Shown here: positions 42,932 to 50,889 of the stretch, in pieces
Layout of the letters: each line of letters starts with the position of its first letter
How positions within the stretch are numbered: the stretch's first letter is position 1
Translations under genes and position numbers: made by a program
Assembly (NCBI RefSeq): GCF_003355155.1
Contig: NZ_CP031320.1
Span: 4,765,367 to 4,829,366 of the forward strand
Direction: 5' to 3'
DNA from: Streptomyces armeniacus
GTDB taxonomy: Bacteria; Actinomycetota; Actinomycetes; Streptomycetales; Streptomycetaceae
Length of the DNA: 64,000 bases
Notes under the pieces: model-generated
What the model was told of the DNA's origin: nothing
What the model saw: the letters and a program-made list of their open reading frames with translations, nothing else
Databases searched by the model: none

Positions 42932-43669
42932 ATGAAGAGACGCATAGCCCGACTCCTCCTCTCCATTGTCATGATCACAGGCGGTCTGTTCGCCGGGTCC
43001 CTCGCCGTCGCCGGGCCCGCGCAGGCCGACGGGTGCTACAGCTGGGGCCGTACCCTCTCCGAGGGCAGCTCCGGCGAGGACGTCAGGCAGTTGCAGATAC
43101 GGGTGTCGGGCTACCCCGGCTCCGGCAGTGTGCTGGCCATCGACGGCGAGTACGGTCCCGCCACCAAGGCCGCGGTGACCCGCTTCCAGCGGGCGTACGG
43201 GCTGGCGGCCGACGGTGTCGCCGGGCAGAACACGTTCGGGAAGATCTACGCGTTGCAGGACAACGACTGCACGCCCATCCACTTCACCTACTCCGAGCTG
43301 AACGGCTGCAACAGCAGCTGGTCCGGCGGCGCCGTGTCGGCCGCGCAGGCCAAGGCGAACGCGCTGCGCTCGATGTGGAAGCTCGAGGCCATGCGGCACG
43401 CGCTCGGCGACAAGCCGATCCGGGTCACCAGCGGCTTCCGTTCGCACGCGTGCAACGACGCGGTCGGCGGCGCGTCCAACAGCCGTCATCTGTACGGCGA
43501 CGGCGTGGACTTGGGCGCCGGCTCGCACTCGCTGTGCACGATGGCCAAGCAGGCCCGGAACCACGGCTTCCGTGGCATCCTCGGCCCCGGCTACCCCGGG
43601 CACAACGACCACACGCATGTGGACCACCGCTCGTCGCGCTACTGGTCCGCCCCCTCCTGCGGCATCTGA
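42932..43669 (+). CDS. Secreted zinc D-alanyl-D-alanine carboxypeptidase, peptidase M15
   Basis: A 245-residue secreted protein. A signal peptide (RRIARLLLSIVMITGGLFAGSLAVAGPAQA) is followed by a peptidoglycan-binding domain (GEDVRQLQIRVSGYPG to YGLAADGVAGQNTFGKI). The M15 catalytic domain has SRHLYGDGVDLG (His and Asp zinc ligands) and GHNDHTHVDHR (third His). It trims peptidoglycan stem peptides outside the cell, like the S. albus G enzyme. ATG 42932 has AAGGAG 6 nt upstream. A strong terminator follows. Confidence 0.93.
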   Translation: MKRRIARLLLSIVMITGGLFAGSLAVAGPAQADGCYSWGRTLSEGSSGEDVRQLQIRVSGYPGSGSVLAIDGEYGPATKAAVTRFQRAYGLAADGVAGQNTFGKIYALQDNDCTPIHFTYSELNGCNSSWSGGAVSAAQAKANALRSMWKLEAMRHALGDKPIRVTSGFRSHACNDAVGGASNSRHLYGDGVDLGAGSHSLCTMAKQARNHGFRGILGPGYPGHNDHTHVDHRSSRYWSAPSCGI

Positions 43670-43723
43670 GCCCGCACCGCACGCATCCGTGACGGGACAC
43701 CCGCAACACCCGTAGCGGCACAC

Positions 43724-43759
43724 GACGGCGCCCCCGCGCAGCAGCACGGGGGCGCCGTC
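43724..43759. terminator. Strong hairpin after the M15 carboxypeptidase
   Basis: Perfect 13-bp arms GACGGCGCCCCCG and CGGGGGCGCCGTC with a 10-nt loop, between two convergent genes. Confidence 0.85.
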
Positions 43760-43800
43760 CGGCCGTGTGGCGCCGGCACTCCGGCGGACGCCTGCGAGTT

Positions 43801-43855
43801 CGCGTACGTGTTCACGCGTACGTGTTCATGCGCACGACGCGTACGACGCGTACGG
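43801..43855 (+). repeat. Tandem repeats next to the HtrA stop
   Basis: Two copies of a 14-bp unit cgcgtacgtgttca (43801, 43815), then three of a 9-bp unit close to cgcgtacga (43829-43855), ending just before the HtrA stop. Confidence 0.85.
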
Positions 43856-43860
43856 AACCG

Positions 43861-45789
43861 TCAGTCGTCGCCCTTCTGGGAGCCGAGCGTCAGGTCGGCG
43901 GTCTGCTCCTTGCCGTCCCGCTCGTACGTCACCTTCACCGTCTCGCCCGGCTTGTGCGCCCAGATCGTCGCGATCAGGGTCGGGCCGCTGTCGATGGCAC
44001 GGTCGTTGAACTTGGTGATGGTGTCGCCGGGCTTCAGGCCCGCCTTGTCGGCCGGGCCGCCCTTCGTGACCGGTTCGGCGCCGCTGGTGCCCTCGTCGAT
44101 GATGGTGGCGCCGCCGGCCTTCTCGCCCATGCCCACGCGTACGCCGATCACCGGGTAGACCGGCACGCCGGTGTCGATGAGCTGCGTCGCGACGCGCTTC
44201 GCCTGGTTGACCGGGATGGCGAAGCCCAGCCCGATGCTGCCGGACTGGCCCTGGCCCATGCCGCCGTCGCTGCCGCGGATCGCGGAGTTGACGCCGATGA
44301 CGGCGCCGGAGGCGTTGAGCAGCGGGCCGCCGGAGTTGCCGGGGTTGATGGAGGCGTCGGTCTGCAGGGCGTTCATGTACGAGGCGTCCGCGCCCTGTCC
44401 GTCGCTGGACGCGACCGGGCGGTCCTGCGCGCTGACGATGCCGGTGGTGACGGTGCCGGACAGGCCGAACGGCGCGCCGATCGCGATGGTCGCGTCGCCC
44501 ACCTTCATCTTCTCGGAGTTGCCCAGGGGCAGCGGGGCCAGCTCGCGGTCGCCCGCGTCCTTGAGCTTGATGACCGCGATGTCGTAGCCCTTGGCGTTGC
44601 CGACGACCTCCGCGTCGTACGACTTGCCGTCGGAGAAGGTGGCGGTCAGCTTGCCGCCACCGCCGCCGGCGGCGCCTGCGACCACGTGGTTGTTGGTCAG
44701 GATGTGGCCCTGCTCGTCGAAGACGAAGCCGGTGCCGGTGGCGCCCTGGCCGCCAGCGGTCTCGATCGTCACGACGCTGGGCAGCGCCTTGTCCGCGATG
44801 CCCGCGACCGACTTGGGGGAGCGGTTGAGCGCCTTGGAGCCGGCGTCGGCGTCCGACGAGACGGTGGTGGAACCGGACGAGTCGTCGTCCGCCGCCCAGA
44901 AGCCGATACCGCCGCCGATGCCACCCGCGACGAGGGCCGCCACGATGACGGCGGCGATCAGCGCGCCGGGCCCGCGACGGCGGCCGCCGCCGGGGGGCGG
45001 TGGGGGCGGCGCGTTCCACGGGTTCTGCGGGTTCTGCGGGCCGCCGGGGCCCGCGCCGTGTCCGGCCTGGCCGCCGTGCCCGGCACCGCCGTCGCCAGGA
45101 CCGCCGTAACCGCCGCCGGGCGGGGGCGGCGGCGCACCCGCGCCGGAGTAGCCGCCGCCGGTGCCCCACTGGCGGCCCTCGGGAGGTTCGGCCGCGGTCG
45201 CCGTGGGCGTGTCGGCCATGCCGCTCGCGGCGGGCGGCGGCTGGTGCGGTGCGGGCGGCGGCTCCGGGTCGACGCGCCGCAGCCCGGTCGTGGCGTGGTC
45301 GCCCGCACCGGTGCCCCCGCCGGAGCCCGTGCCCGCCGCGGCTCCGCCGGAACCCGCGTCGACGCGCGGCAGGTTCGCGGTCGGCGCCTCGCCGCCCGGC
45401 GGCGGTGCGGCGCCCGCGGCGGCGTGGCCGACCGGCGGCAGCACGGCGGTGTCCTCGGCCCCGCCGGCCGACGCGGGCGGCGGCGGTGCGTCCCGTACGG
45501 CGTCACGCGGCTCGTCCCGTACGCCGTCGCGCGGCCCGCCGAATGCCGACGCGACCGCCTCGTGCGCGTCCCGCCCCGCGTACGGGTCGGGGTCGCGGTC
45601 GCGGTCCCCGCCACCGCCCGACGCCGGTTCGGCCAGCGCGAAGTCACCGTCTTCCTGCGACGCGGCTGCCGAGCTCTCCGGCGACGACGACGGGTGATCG
45701 TCCGGAGTGGGACCGGGCGTCGCGTCTCCCTGTGTGGGGTGAGGACCCGCCGCAGGCGTGACGGCCGGGCCCTCGTTCTCGGTGCTCAC
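43861..45789 (-). CDS. HtrA/DegP-like membrane-anchored serine protease
   Basis: A 642-residue protein. The first 270 residues are a cytoplasmic Pro/Gly/Ala-rich tail, then one membrane helix (about 275-298). The extracellular trypsin-like domain has His368 (TNNHVV), Asp403 (GYDIAVIKL) and Ser486 (NPGNSGGPL). A single PDZ domain lies at about 540-635 (GVRVGMGEKAGG to TYERDGKEQTADLTL). It should degrade or refold damaged envelope proteins. GTG 45789 has GAGGAGA upstream. The cytoplasmic tail is longer than in many homologues. Confidence 0.94.
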   Translation of the reverse strand: MSTENEGPAVTPAAGPHPTQGDATPGPTPDDHPSSSPESSAAASQEDGDFALAEPASGGGGDRDRDPDPYAGRDAHEAVASAFGGPRDGVRDEPRDAVRDAPPPPASAGGAEDTAVLPPVGHAAAGAAPPPGGEAPTANLPRVDAGSGGAAAGTGSGGGTGAGDHATTGLRRVDPEPPPAPHQPPPAASGMADTPTATAAEPPEGRQWGTGGGYSGAGAPPPPPGGGYGGPGDGGAGHGGQAGHGAGPGGPQNPQNPWNAPPPPPPGGGRRRGPGALIAAVIVAALVAGGIGGGIGFWAADDDSSGSTTVSSDADAGSKALNRSPKSVAGIADKALPSVVTIETAGGQGATGTGFVFDEQGHILTNNHVVAGAAGGGGGKLTATFSDGKSYDAEVVGNAKGYDIAVIKLKDAGDRELAPLPLGNSEKMKVGDATIAIGAPFGLSGTVTTGIVSAQDRPVASSDGQGADASYMNALQTDASINPGNSGGPLLNASGAVIGVNSAIRGSDGGMGQGQSGSIGLGFAIPVNQAKRVATQLIDTGVPVYPVIGVRVGMGEKAGGATIIDEGTSGAEPVTKGGPADKAGLKPGDTITKFNDRAIDSGPTLIATIWAHKPGETVKVTYERDGKEQTADLTLGSQKGDD

Positions 45790-45864
45790 AGCTATCTCCT
45801 CAGGTACACGACATCGCAGAACGGACGTGCATGTCTTCGGGTTGTGTCATCAGCATTTCCCATG

Positions 45865-45905
45865 GTCCGTCAGAGGGGCGTAAATCACGGCGCCCCTACG
45901 GACAG
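45865..45905. promoter_or_regulatory. Nested inverted repeat upstream of HtrA gene
   Basis: GTCCGT with ACGGAC (outer) and GGGGCG with CGCCCC (inner) form a nested dyad about 75-115 bp upstream of the HtrA start, in the divergent region with the glycerophosphodiesterase gene. Candidate operator or structured leader. Confidence 0.4.
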
Positions 45906-45987
45906 CAAACCTTTACTCCGGGCAATTCAGACGCGTTCGCAGTACCCGTCTCCGCTCCGGTCACCCCACCGGTGGCACGATAACCCG

Positions 45988-46839
45988 GTGAACCGCGAGA
46001 CCCGCCCCGGACCGCAGCCCCTCGGCGCCCGCCCGCCCGCGGGCATCGCCGTCGTGGCGCACCGCGGCGCCTCCGGTGACGTGCCCGAACACACCCTCGC
46101 CGCGTACCGCAAGGCCATCGAGGACGGCGCCGACGCGCTCGAGTGCGACGTACGGCTCACCGCCGACGGCCACCTCGTGTGCGTACACGACCGCCGCGTC
46201 AACCGCACCTCCAACGGCCGCGGCGCCGTCTCCGCGCTGGAACTCGCCGAGCTGGCGGAGCTCGACTTCGGCTCCTGGAAGGCGGGGCAGGGCGTGCAGC
46301 ACGGCAAGGACCCGTACGAGTCGCCCGACAGCGAGGACTCCGAACGCACCTCCGTGCTCACACTGGAACGCCTGCTGCAGCTCGTCGCCGACGCCGAACG
46401 GCCGGTGGGGCTGGCGATCGAGACGAAGCACCCGACCCGTTGGGCGGGGCAGGTCGAGGAGCGGCTGCTGCAGCTGCTGGACCACTACCGGCTGCGCACA
46501 CCCGTACGCATCATGAGCTTCTCCGCGCGCTCACTGCACCGCGTCCAGGCGGCGGCGCCGCAACTGCCCACCGTCTACCTGATGCAGCTCCTCCTGCCGC
46601 GGCTGCGGGACGGGCGGCTGCCGCCGGACGTACGGATCGCGGGGCCGAGCATCCGCATCCTGCGCGCGCATCCCGAGTACGTGGAACGCGCGCACCGCGC
46701 CGGGCACGAGGTGCACGTGTGGACGGTGGACGCGCCGGCGGACGTCGACCTGTGCGCGCGGCTCGGCGTGGACGCCGTGATCACCAACCGGCCGCAGCGC
46801 GTACGGGAGCAGCTGGCCGCCTGGCGGCCCGGGCGCTGA
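45988..46839 (+). CDS. Glycerophosphodiester phosphodiesterase
   Basis: A 283-residue (beta/alpha)8 enzyme. IAVVAHRGASGDVPEHTLAAYRKAIEDGADALECDVRLTADGHLVCVHDRRVNRTSNG contains the catalytic His pair and metal Glu/Asp ligands. VGLAIETKHPT and HVWTVDAPADVDLCARLGVDAVITNRP complete the barrel. It cleaves deacylated phospholipids to glycerol-3-phosphate. There is no signal peptide. GTG 45988 is the start. A roughly 25-residue charged insertion (KDPYESPDSEDSERTS) sits before VLTLERLL. Confidence 0.94.
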   Translation: MNRETRPGPQPLGARPPAGIAVVAHRGASGDVPEHTLAAYRKAIEDGADALECDVRLTADGHLVCVHDRRVNRTSNGRGAVSALELAELAELDFGSWKAGQGVQHGKDPYESPDSEDSERTSVLTLERLLQLVADAERPVGLAIETKHPTRWAGQVEERLLQLLDHYRLRTPVRIMSFSARSLHRVQAAAPQLPTVYLMQLLLPRLRDGRLPPDVRIAGPSIRILRAHPEYVERAHRAGHEVHVWTVDAPADVDLCARLGVDAVITNRPQRVREQLAAWRPGR

Positions 46840-47041
46840 CGCCGTCCGACCGCCGAGCGGTTACGCCCGTTCCGCCCCGACTGTCGCCCGTGCTGTTCGA
46901 CCGGACGAACGGGGCGTGGTGCGGCGCACTCGCTCCGTATTCGATTGTCACGAATGCGTCAAGAGAACATGCATGGCCGGTTTCCTGCCCAGTCCCCCGG
47001 GGCATTCATGTTCTTGGCGTGGGGCAAAGGAGGTCTCGGGG

Positions 47042-47788
47042 GTGGCGTTGGTGGTGGCACAGGAGGTGCCTGCTTCGTCGACCATGGCCGTGCCCCATGG
47101 TCCGGCCGGCGTCGGTGCGGCACGCCGCAGGATGCGCGAGGAACTCCTCGCCGGCGGTGCGCCCGACGCGATCGTGGACGACGCCGTGCTCATCCTTTCC
47201 GAGCTGCTCAGCAACGCGTGCCGGCACGCGCGCCCGCTCGGCCCGGACGACTCCGAGGAGTTCGTACGGGCGGCGTGGCACCGCGACGTGACCGGCGAGT
47301 TGACGATTTCCGTCACCGACGGCGGCGGCCCGACCCGGCCCCGTGCGTCCACTCCGTCCGTCACGGCGCGCGGCGGCCGCGGGCTGGCGATCATCACGTC
47401 GCTCGCGAGCGACTGGGGCGTCGACGAGTGCGGGGAAGCGGACGGTTCCGTCGCGTCCGGCGGCCCCGGGCGCCGTACGGTCGCGGGCGCGCACGCGGGT
47501 GCGCGGCGGCGCGAGGGCGGCGACCGTACGGGAACCCGCAGCGGCGGTACAACGCCGAACGGCAGCGTCCAGAACGGCGTCCAGAACGGCGTCCGGAACG
47601 GGGCCGCGCACAACGGCGCCACCCTCAACGGCAGCGCGCCGCACGCCGCCCAGGGCGGCGGATTCGGCCATGGTGCGGGCGCGCCCGAGGAACCGGGCGT
47701 GACCGTCTGGGCCGTGCTGACGCCCGGCGAGCGGCTGGGCGGCGCGTACGCGGGACTGGATCTCGCCGAGCTCGACGAGCCGGCGTAA
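47042..47788 (+). CDS. RsbW-like ATP-binding protein with a low-complexity insertion
   Basis: A 248-residue HATPase_c protein of the anti-sigma/serine kinase type. LILSELLSNACRHA is the N box, ISVTDGGGPTRPR the G1 box and ARGGRGLAIITSLASDWGVDE the G2 box. The final beta strand (VTVWAVLTPGE) is displaced by about 80 residues of Gly/Asn/Arg-rich sequence with NGVQNGVRNG repeats. Family members bind sigma factors or anti-anti-sigma factors. GTG 47042 has GGAGG 7 nt upstream. It lies between the glycerophosphodiesterase and SEC-C genes. Confidence 0.85.
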   Translation: MALVVAQEVPASSTMAVPHGPAGVGAARRRMREELLAGGAPDAIVDDAVLILSELLSNACRHARPLGPDDSEEFVRAAWHRDVTGELTISVTDGGGPTRPRASTPSVTARGGRGLAIITSLASDWGVDECGEADGSVASGGPGRRTVAGAHAGARRREGGDRTGTRSGGTTPNGSVQNGVQNGVRNGAAHNGATLNGSAPHAAQGGGFGHGAGAPEEPGVTVWAVLTPGERLGGAYAGLDLAELDEPA

Positions 47789-47877
47789 CGGCGGGCGGAG
47801 ACCGGTTAGGCTCGCGGCGCAAGCATCGACCGCAGACCGCCGCACCGGCGTCCGCCAGACCGGGAGTACCGCACGCC

Positions 47878-48846
47878 ATGGCCAAGAAGCGCCGCCCCCA
47901 GACGAAGGCCAGCACACCGCAGCGGACGGACGGTGACATTCCCGTAGTCGGCGCACGTGAGCCGTGCCCCTGCGGCTCCGGCCGCCGGTACAAGGCATGC
48001 CACGGCCGGGCCGCCGCGCACGCCGTGACGGAGCTGGTGCACCGGCCCTTCGAGGGCCTGCCCGGCGAGGTCGACTGGGTCGCGATGCGCGAGCTGGTGC
48101 CCGCCGCGACCGCCGAACTCACGCTCAAGGGCGGGCTGCCCGCCGACGTGCCCGCCGTACGGCTCGCCACCGTGCTCCCGATGGCCTGGCCCGCGCTGCG
48201 CCGCGACAACGGCGAGGTCCTCATCGGGCTGCAGAACGACACGTCGTCCGGCGACATCAGCCGCGACCTCGCCGACGTGCTGCAGCGCGCCCTCACCGCC
48301 GAGCCGGGCAATCCGGTCGGCGCCGAGCGCCCGGACCCCGAGGGGCCGCGACTGCAGGAACTGCTCGATCCGGACGCGGAGTTCGTGCCGGAGGTGCACG
48401 AGGGCTTCGAGTTCTGGCTGGACGACGCCGAGAAGGCCACGGGTGAGGTCGCGGCCTCTCTCGAACGCGCAAATTCCGCCGCGATCCCGACTGCTCGCCT
48501 CTCCGGCGTGGAAGGGGCGTACTGGTGCGAAACGCCCGACAAGAATCACCTGCGGTGGGTGATGGCGCACCCCGAGGAGAAGCTCCTCGACGCGCTGGCG
48601 CGGCTCCACGCCGCCGGCGAGTCGGCACTCGGGGCCGACACGCGGCTCGTGGGCTCGTTCCGCGCGCACGGGCTGACGGTTCCGGTCTGGGATCTGCCGA
48701 CCACAATGACCTCGGCGGACTGCGAGCAGCCCGCGAAGTCCTTCGCCGGACGGCTGGCGGAGGCGCTGGCCGTCGAGACGCCGCTCACCGCCGACGAGCG
48801 GCGTGCGCGCAGCGGGCTCACCAACCGGCAGGTGACGCTCAGCTGA
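47878..48846 (+). CDS. SEC-C motif protein, DUF5926-like
   Basis: A 322-residue cytoplasmic protein. The N-terminal SEC-C zinc motif is EPCPCGSGRRYKACHG (CxC...CH type). The remainder has conserved segments such as HRPFEGLPGEVDWVAMRELVPAATAELTL, MAWPALRR, GFEFWLDD and HLRWVMAHPEEKLLDALARLHA. The function of this actinomycete family is not known to me. ATG 47878 is the start. The IR at 48873-48898 and the hairpin unit at 48957-49035 follow. Confidence 0.88.
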   Translation: MAKKRRPQTKASTPQRTDGDIPVVGAREPCPCGSGRRYKACHGRAAAHAVTELVHRPFEGLPGEVDWVAMRELVPAATAELTLKGGLPADVPAVRLATVLPMAWPALRRDNGEVLIGLQNDTSSGDISRDLADVLQRALTAEPGNPVGAERPDPEGPRLQELLDPDAEFVPEVHEGFEFWLDDAEKATGEVAASLERANSAAIPTARLSGVEGAYWCETPDKNHLRWVMAHPEEKLLDALARLHAAGESALGADTRLVGSFRAHGLTVPVWDLPTTMTSADCEQPAKSFAGRLAEALAVETPLTADERRARSGLTNRQVTLS

Positions 48847-48872
48847 GCGGCCCGTAACGGCTGTGCGGAGAA

Positions 48873-48898
48873 ACTGTGACCGTGACTCGGGTCACAGT
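48873..48898. promoter_or_regulatory. Inverted repeat with a Crp-like half-palindrome
   Basis: ACTGTGACC (48873-48881) and GGTCACAGT (48890-48898) are perfect 9-bp arms with an 8-bp loop. Inside, GTG-ACTCGG-GTCAC (48882-48895) has the GTG-N6-GNCAC form I recall for Streptomyces Crp. It could instead be the terminator of the SEC-C gene. Confidence 0.5.
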
Positions 48899-48956
48899 CG
48901 GCTGCCACAGAGGCGTACTCGCAGGTAAGTCGGCGTCCGGATCTGGGCGATCGAAT

Positions 48957-49035
48957 TTGCTAAAAGCCGATCTCTTGTTACCGTTCTAAGTGCCCGGTCG
49001 CTGGTGCATCCCCCGTCGCCAGCGACCGGGCTTTT
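48957..49035 (+). ncRNA. Probable short RNA: promoter followed at once by a terminator hairpin
   Basis: TTGCTA (48957-48962) and TACCGT (48979-48984), 16 bp apart, resemble a vegetative promoter. Its start point would fall near 48991. From 48992 there is a perfect 13-bp stem (GCCCGGTCGCTGG with CCAGCGACCGGGC, 48992-49004 and 49019-49031), a 14-nt loop containing CCCCC, and TTTT (49032-49035). The transcript would be about 45 nt, essentially the hairpin. The hairpin could alternatively be only a bidirectional terminator. Confidence 0.5.
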
Positions 49036-49072
49036 GCATGCCCGGATCCGGAAGCCCTTTCCAGGGTTCCGG

Positions 49073-49813
49073 TTAACTCGCCGCCAGGCGCGGGGAGTTG
49101 CTCCCGGCGCGCAGCAGGAGCCGGTCGCCGCTGAGCGAGGCGAACTCCGCCACCGCGCTATATACCTGCTCCGGGCTCCGGTCAACTCCGTCGGCGGCCC
49201 GCGCCGTCACCGCAGCCGCGTCGCGCGGTGTCTCGCACAGGCCCGGCCGCGCCGCGGCCTCCACCACACAACTGACGCGCACCGTACGGCCGTCGGGCCC
49301 CAGCAGGGACAGCACGGCGCGGACGCGCTCACCGGACGTGTTGTGGTGATACGTACGGGCCCAGGTGCGGCCGTTCTCCTCCAGCACGCAGGTCTGCGCC
49401 TGGAGGCCGCCGGGCGAGGTGAGTTCGGGCCCGCAGGAGGCGGTGAGGCGGCCGTGCCCGGAGCTGTCCGGCACGGCGGGTGCGGCAGGTGCGGCGGGTG
49501 CGGTGGCGCCGACGGGGCGGCCGCGGTCCGTGTCACGTGCGCCGCCGGAGCTGCCCGCCTCGTCGCGTACGGACGGCCGCGCGGGCGACGCCGGCGGGCC
49601 CGGCGACGCGCGCGGCCCGGAGGGCGACGCCGCGGACGGGGCCGAGAGGCGCGTCGCGGACGGCGGCACGGACGTCATCCGCGAACCGGCCGAGCCCGGC
49701 CCGGAGGTGTCCGCCGTCGCCACCGCCAGCGGCAGCGCGGCGGCCAGCGCGACCGTACTGGCGAGTGCGGCGGTACGGAGGCGCGAGGCACGCTGCTGCT
49801 GCGGCTGTGACAT
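49073..49813 (-). CDS. Exported protein of unknown function
   Basis: A 246-residue protein. After a short Gln/Arg-rich start there is a signal-like hydrophobic segment (LRTAALASTVALAAALPLAVATADT). Residues about 35-115 are Ser/Pro/Gly-rich low complexity. The C-terminal domain (SCGPELTSPGGLQAQTCVLEENGRTWARTYHHNTSGERVRAVLSLLGPDGRTV) has four Cys in the pattern C-C-C-C, suggesting disulfides outside the cell. I do not recognise the family. ATG 49813 is the start; stop is TAA. Confidence 0.75.
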   Translation of the reverse strand: MSQPQQQRASRLRTAALASTVALAAALPLAVATADTSGPGSAGSRMTSVPPSATRLSAPSAASPSGPRASPGPPASPARPSVRDEAGSSGGARDTDRGRPVGATAPAAPAAPAVPDSSGHGRLTASCGPELTSPGGLQAQTCVLEENGRTWARTYHHNTSGERVRAVLSLLGPDGRTVRVSCVVEAAARPGLCETPRDAAAVTARAADGVDRSPEQVYSAVAEFASLSGDRLLLRAGSNSPRLAAS

Positions 49814-50214
49814 GACGGGACCCACTCGCAACTCGCTGGGGATGAAGGGACGGAGAGGGCGGCTGGGAGGGCGGCCACCGGAACGGATGGCGGCCGCGGT
49901 CGGCGGCCTGTGCGCCGAACATACCGGTGCCGGGAGCACGTCCCGGTGCTCCGACCGCCCGTTTCCCGTACTTACCGGATCAGCTACAACCCGTACGGGT
50001 GAACGCCCTTGCGTCCAGGGCGACTCGGCGCCAGAGGGCGACGGTCCGGCCCCACCCGACCGTACGGCGCACCCGCACCACCCGGCCGTACGGCGACCCC
50101 CGCACCACCCGACCGTACGGCGCACCCGTACGCGCGGGCGCCCTCCGTACGGACGCGCGGACGCCTCCGTACGCACGTGCTCCGTACGGAGGCGCCGGTG
50201 AGATACGTACGGTG
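49814..50214. repeat. 401-bp gap with an array of CGTACG palindromes
   Basis: Nine CGTACG hexamers lie between 49992 and 50211 (starts 49992, 50061, 50087, 50114, 50127, 50146, 50168, 50183, 50206). Three of them are the heads of a 26-27-bp imperfect tandem repeat (50060, 50086, 50113). No convincing gene is present; a frame over the array reads as His/Pro/Arg-rich repeats. It is the leader side of the exported protein gene and lies after the prim-pol-like gene. Confidence 0.7.
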
Positions 50215-50889
50215 TCAGTACGCCAGCGTGCTGCCCGGGTCCGGGACCGTGGCGCTCGTCTCGACGAGGACGTCCAGGAGCGTCTCCATGCGCGGCAGCC
50301 ACGGCGCACCGCAGCCGCGCTCGACCAACGGCTCGCGCTCCCAGCGGATCTGGCCGTGCCCGGTCTGCCCGGGCGGCAGCGCGACGTACCCGCCGCCGCT
50401 GTGGAAGCGGAGCGAACTGGGCACCGAGCCGTGGGCGTAGAGGAGCTCGCCGAGCTCCTCGAAGCCGTACGGCGCCACGAGCAGTGTCCAGCGCGTCGGC
50501 GTGGCCGCGACCGGCCCGACGCGTACGCCGCACGCGTCGAACTCCGCCAGCGCACGCGCCCCGGCGACGGCCGGCAGGCTCAGCGCGCAGGGCGCGCGGC
50601 CGCCGTCGACGGGCGCGCCGGTGGCCAGGATCAGTGAGGCGTACGGCTGCCGCGTCCACCACCAGCTGACCATGCGGGGGTCGGTGGTGGCGGCCAGAAG
50701 TACGGGGTCGGAGGGGTGCGCGCCGGGCACTGCGCAGCCCGGATCGCCGCAGGAGCAGGCCAGCGCGGGCTGGTCGCCTCCGCACGTCGCGCCCGGCAGG
50801 ACAGGCCACTGCCACTGGGTCGCGCAAGTGAGCGCTGCGTTCCGCAGCGATGACAGGGTCATGCGTCGCCTTCCGAGGATCTCGCGCAT
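50215..50889 (-). CDS. Bifunctional DNA primase/polymerase N-terminal domain-like protein
   Basis: A 224-residue protein. AALTCATQWQWPVLPGATCGG, LACSCGDPGCAVPGAHPSDP, WWWTRQPYASLILATGAPVD and RWTLLVAPYGFEELGELLYAHGSVPSSLRFHSGGGYVALPP follow the prim-pol fold family found in actinobacteria. Stand-alone members are common in Streptomyces; whether they polymerise nucleotides is unknown to me. The usual catalytic DxD is not obvious. Start ATG 50889 is preferred to TTG 50919. Confidence 0.82.
   Translation of the reverse strand: MREILGRRRMTLSSLRNAALTCATQWQWPVLPGATCGGDQPALACSCGDPGCAVPGAHPSDPVLLAATTDPRMVSWWWTRQPYASLILATGAPVDGGRAPCALSLPAVAGARALAEFDACGVRVGPVAATPTRWTLLVAPYGFEELGELLYAHGSVPSSLRFHSGGGYVALPPGQTGHGQIRWEREPLVERGCGAPWLPRMETLLDVLVETSATVPDPGSTLAY

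Noticed and set aside
48992..49035. Member of the 6C RNA family
   Set aside because: That motif has two stem-loops each with at least six C residues; here there is one hairpin with five.
50060..50140. Regular 26-27-bp repeats resembling a CRISPR array
   Set aside because: Copies are contiguous with no variable spacers, vary in sequence, and no cas gene is present. It is a tandem repeat.
50215..50889. Plasmid or phage replication primase, implying a mobile element
   Set aside because: No integrase, excisionase, transfer or phage genes lie nearby, and stand-alone prim-pol-fold proteins are ordinary chromosomal genes in Streptomyces.
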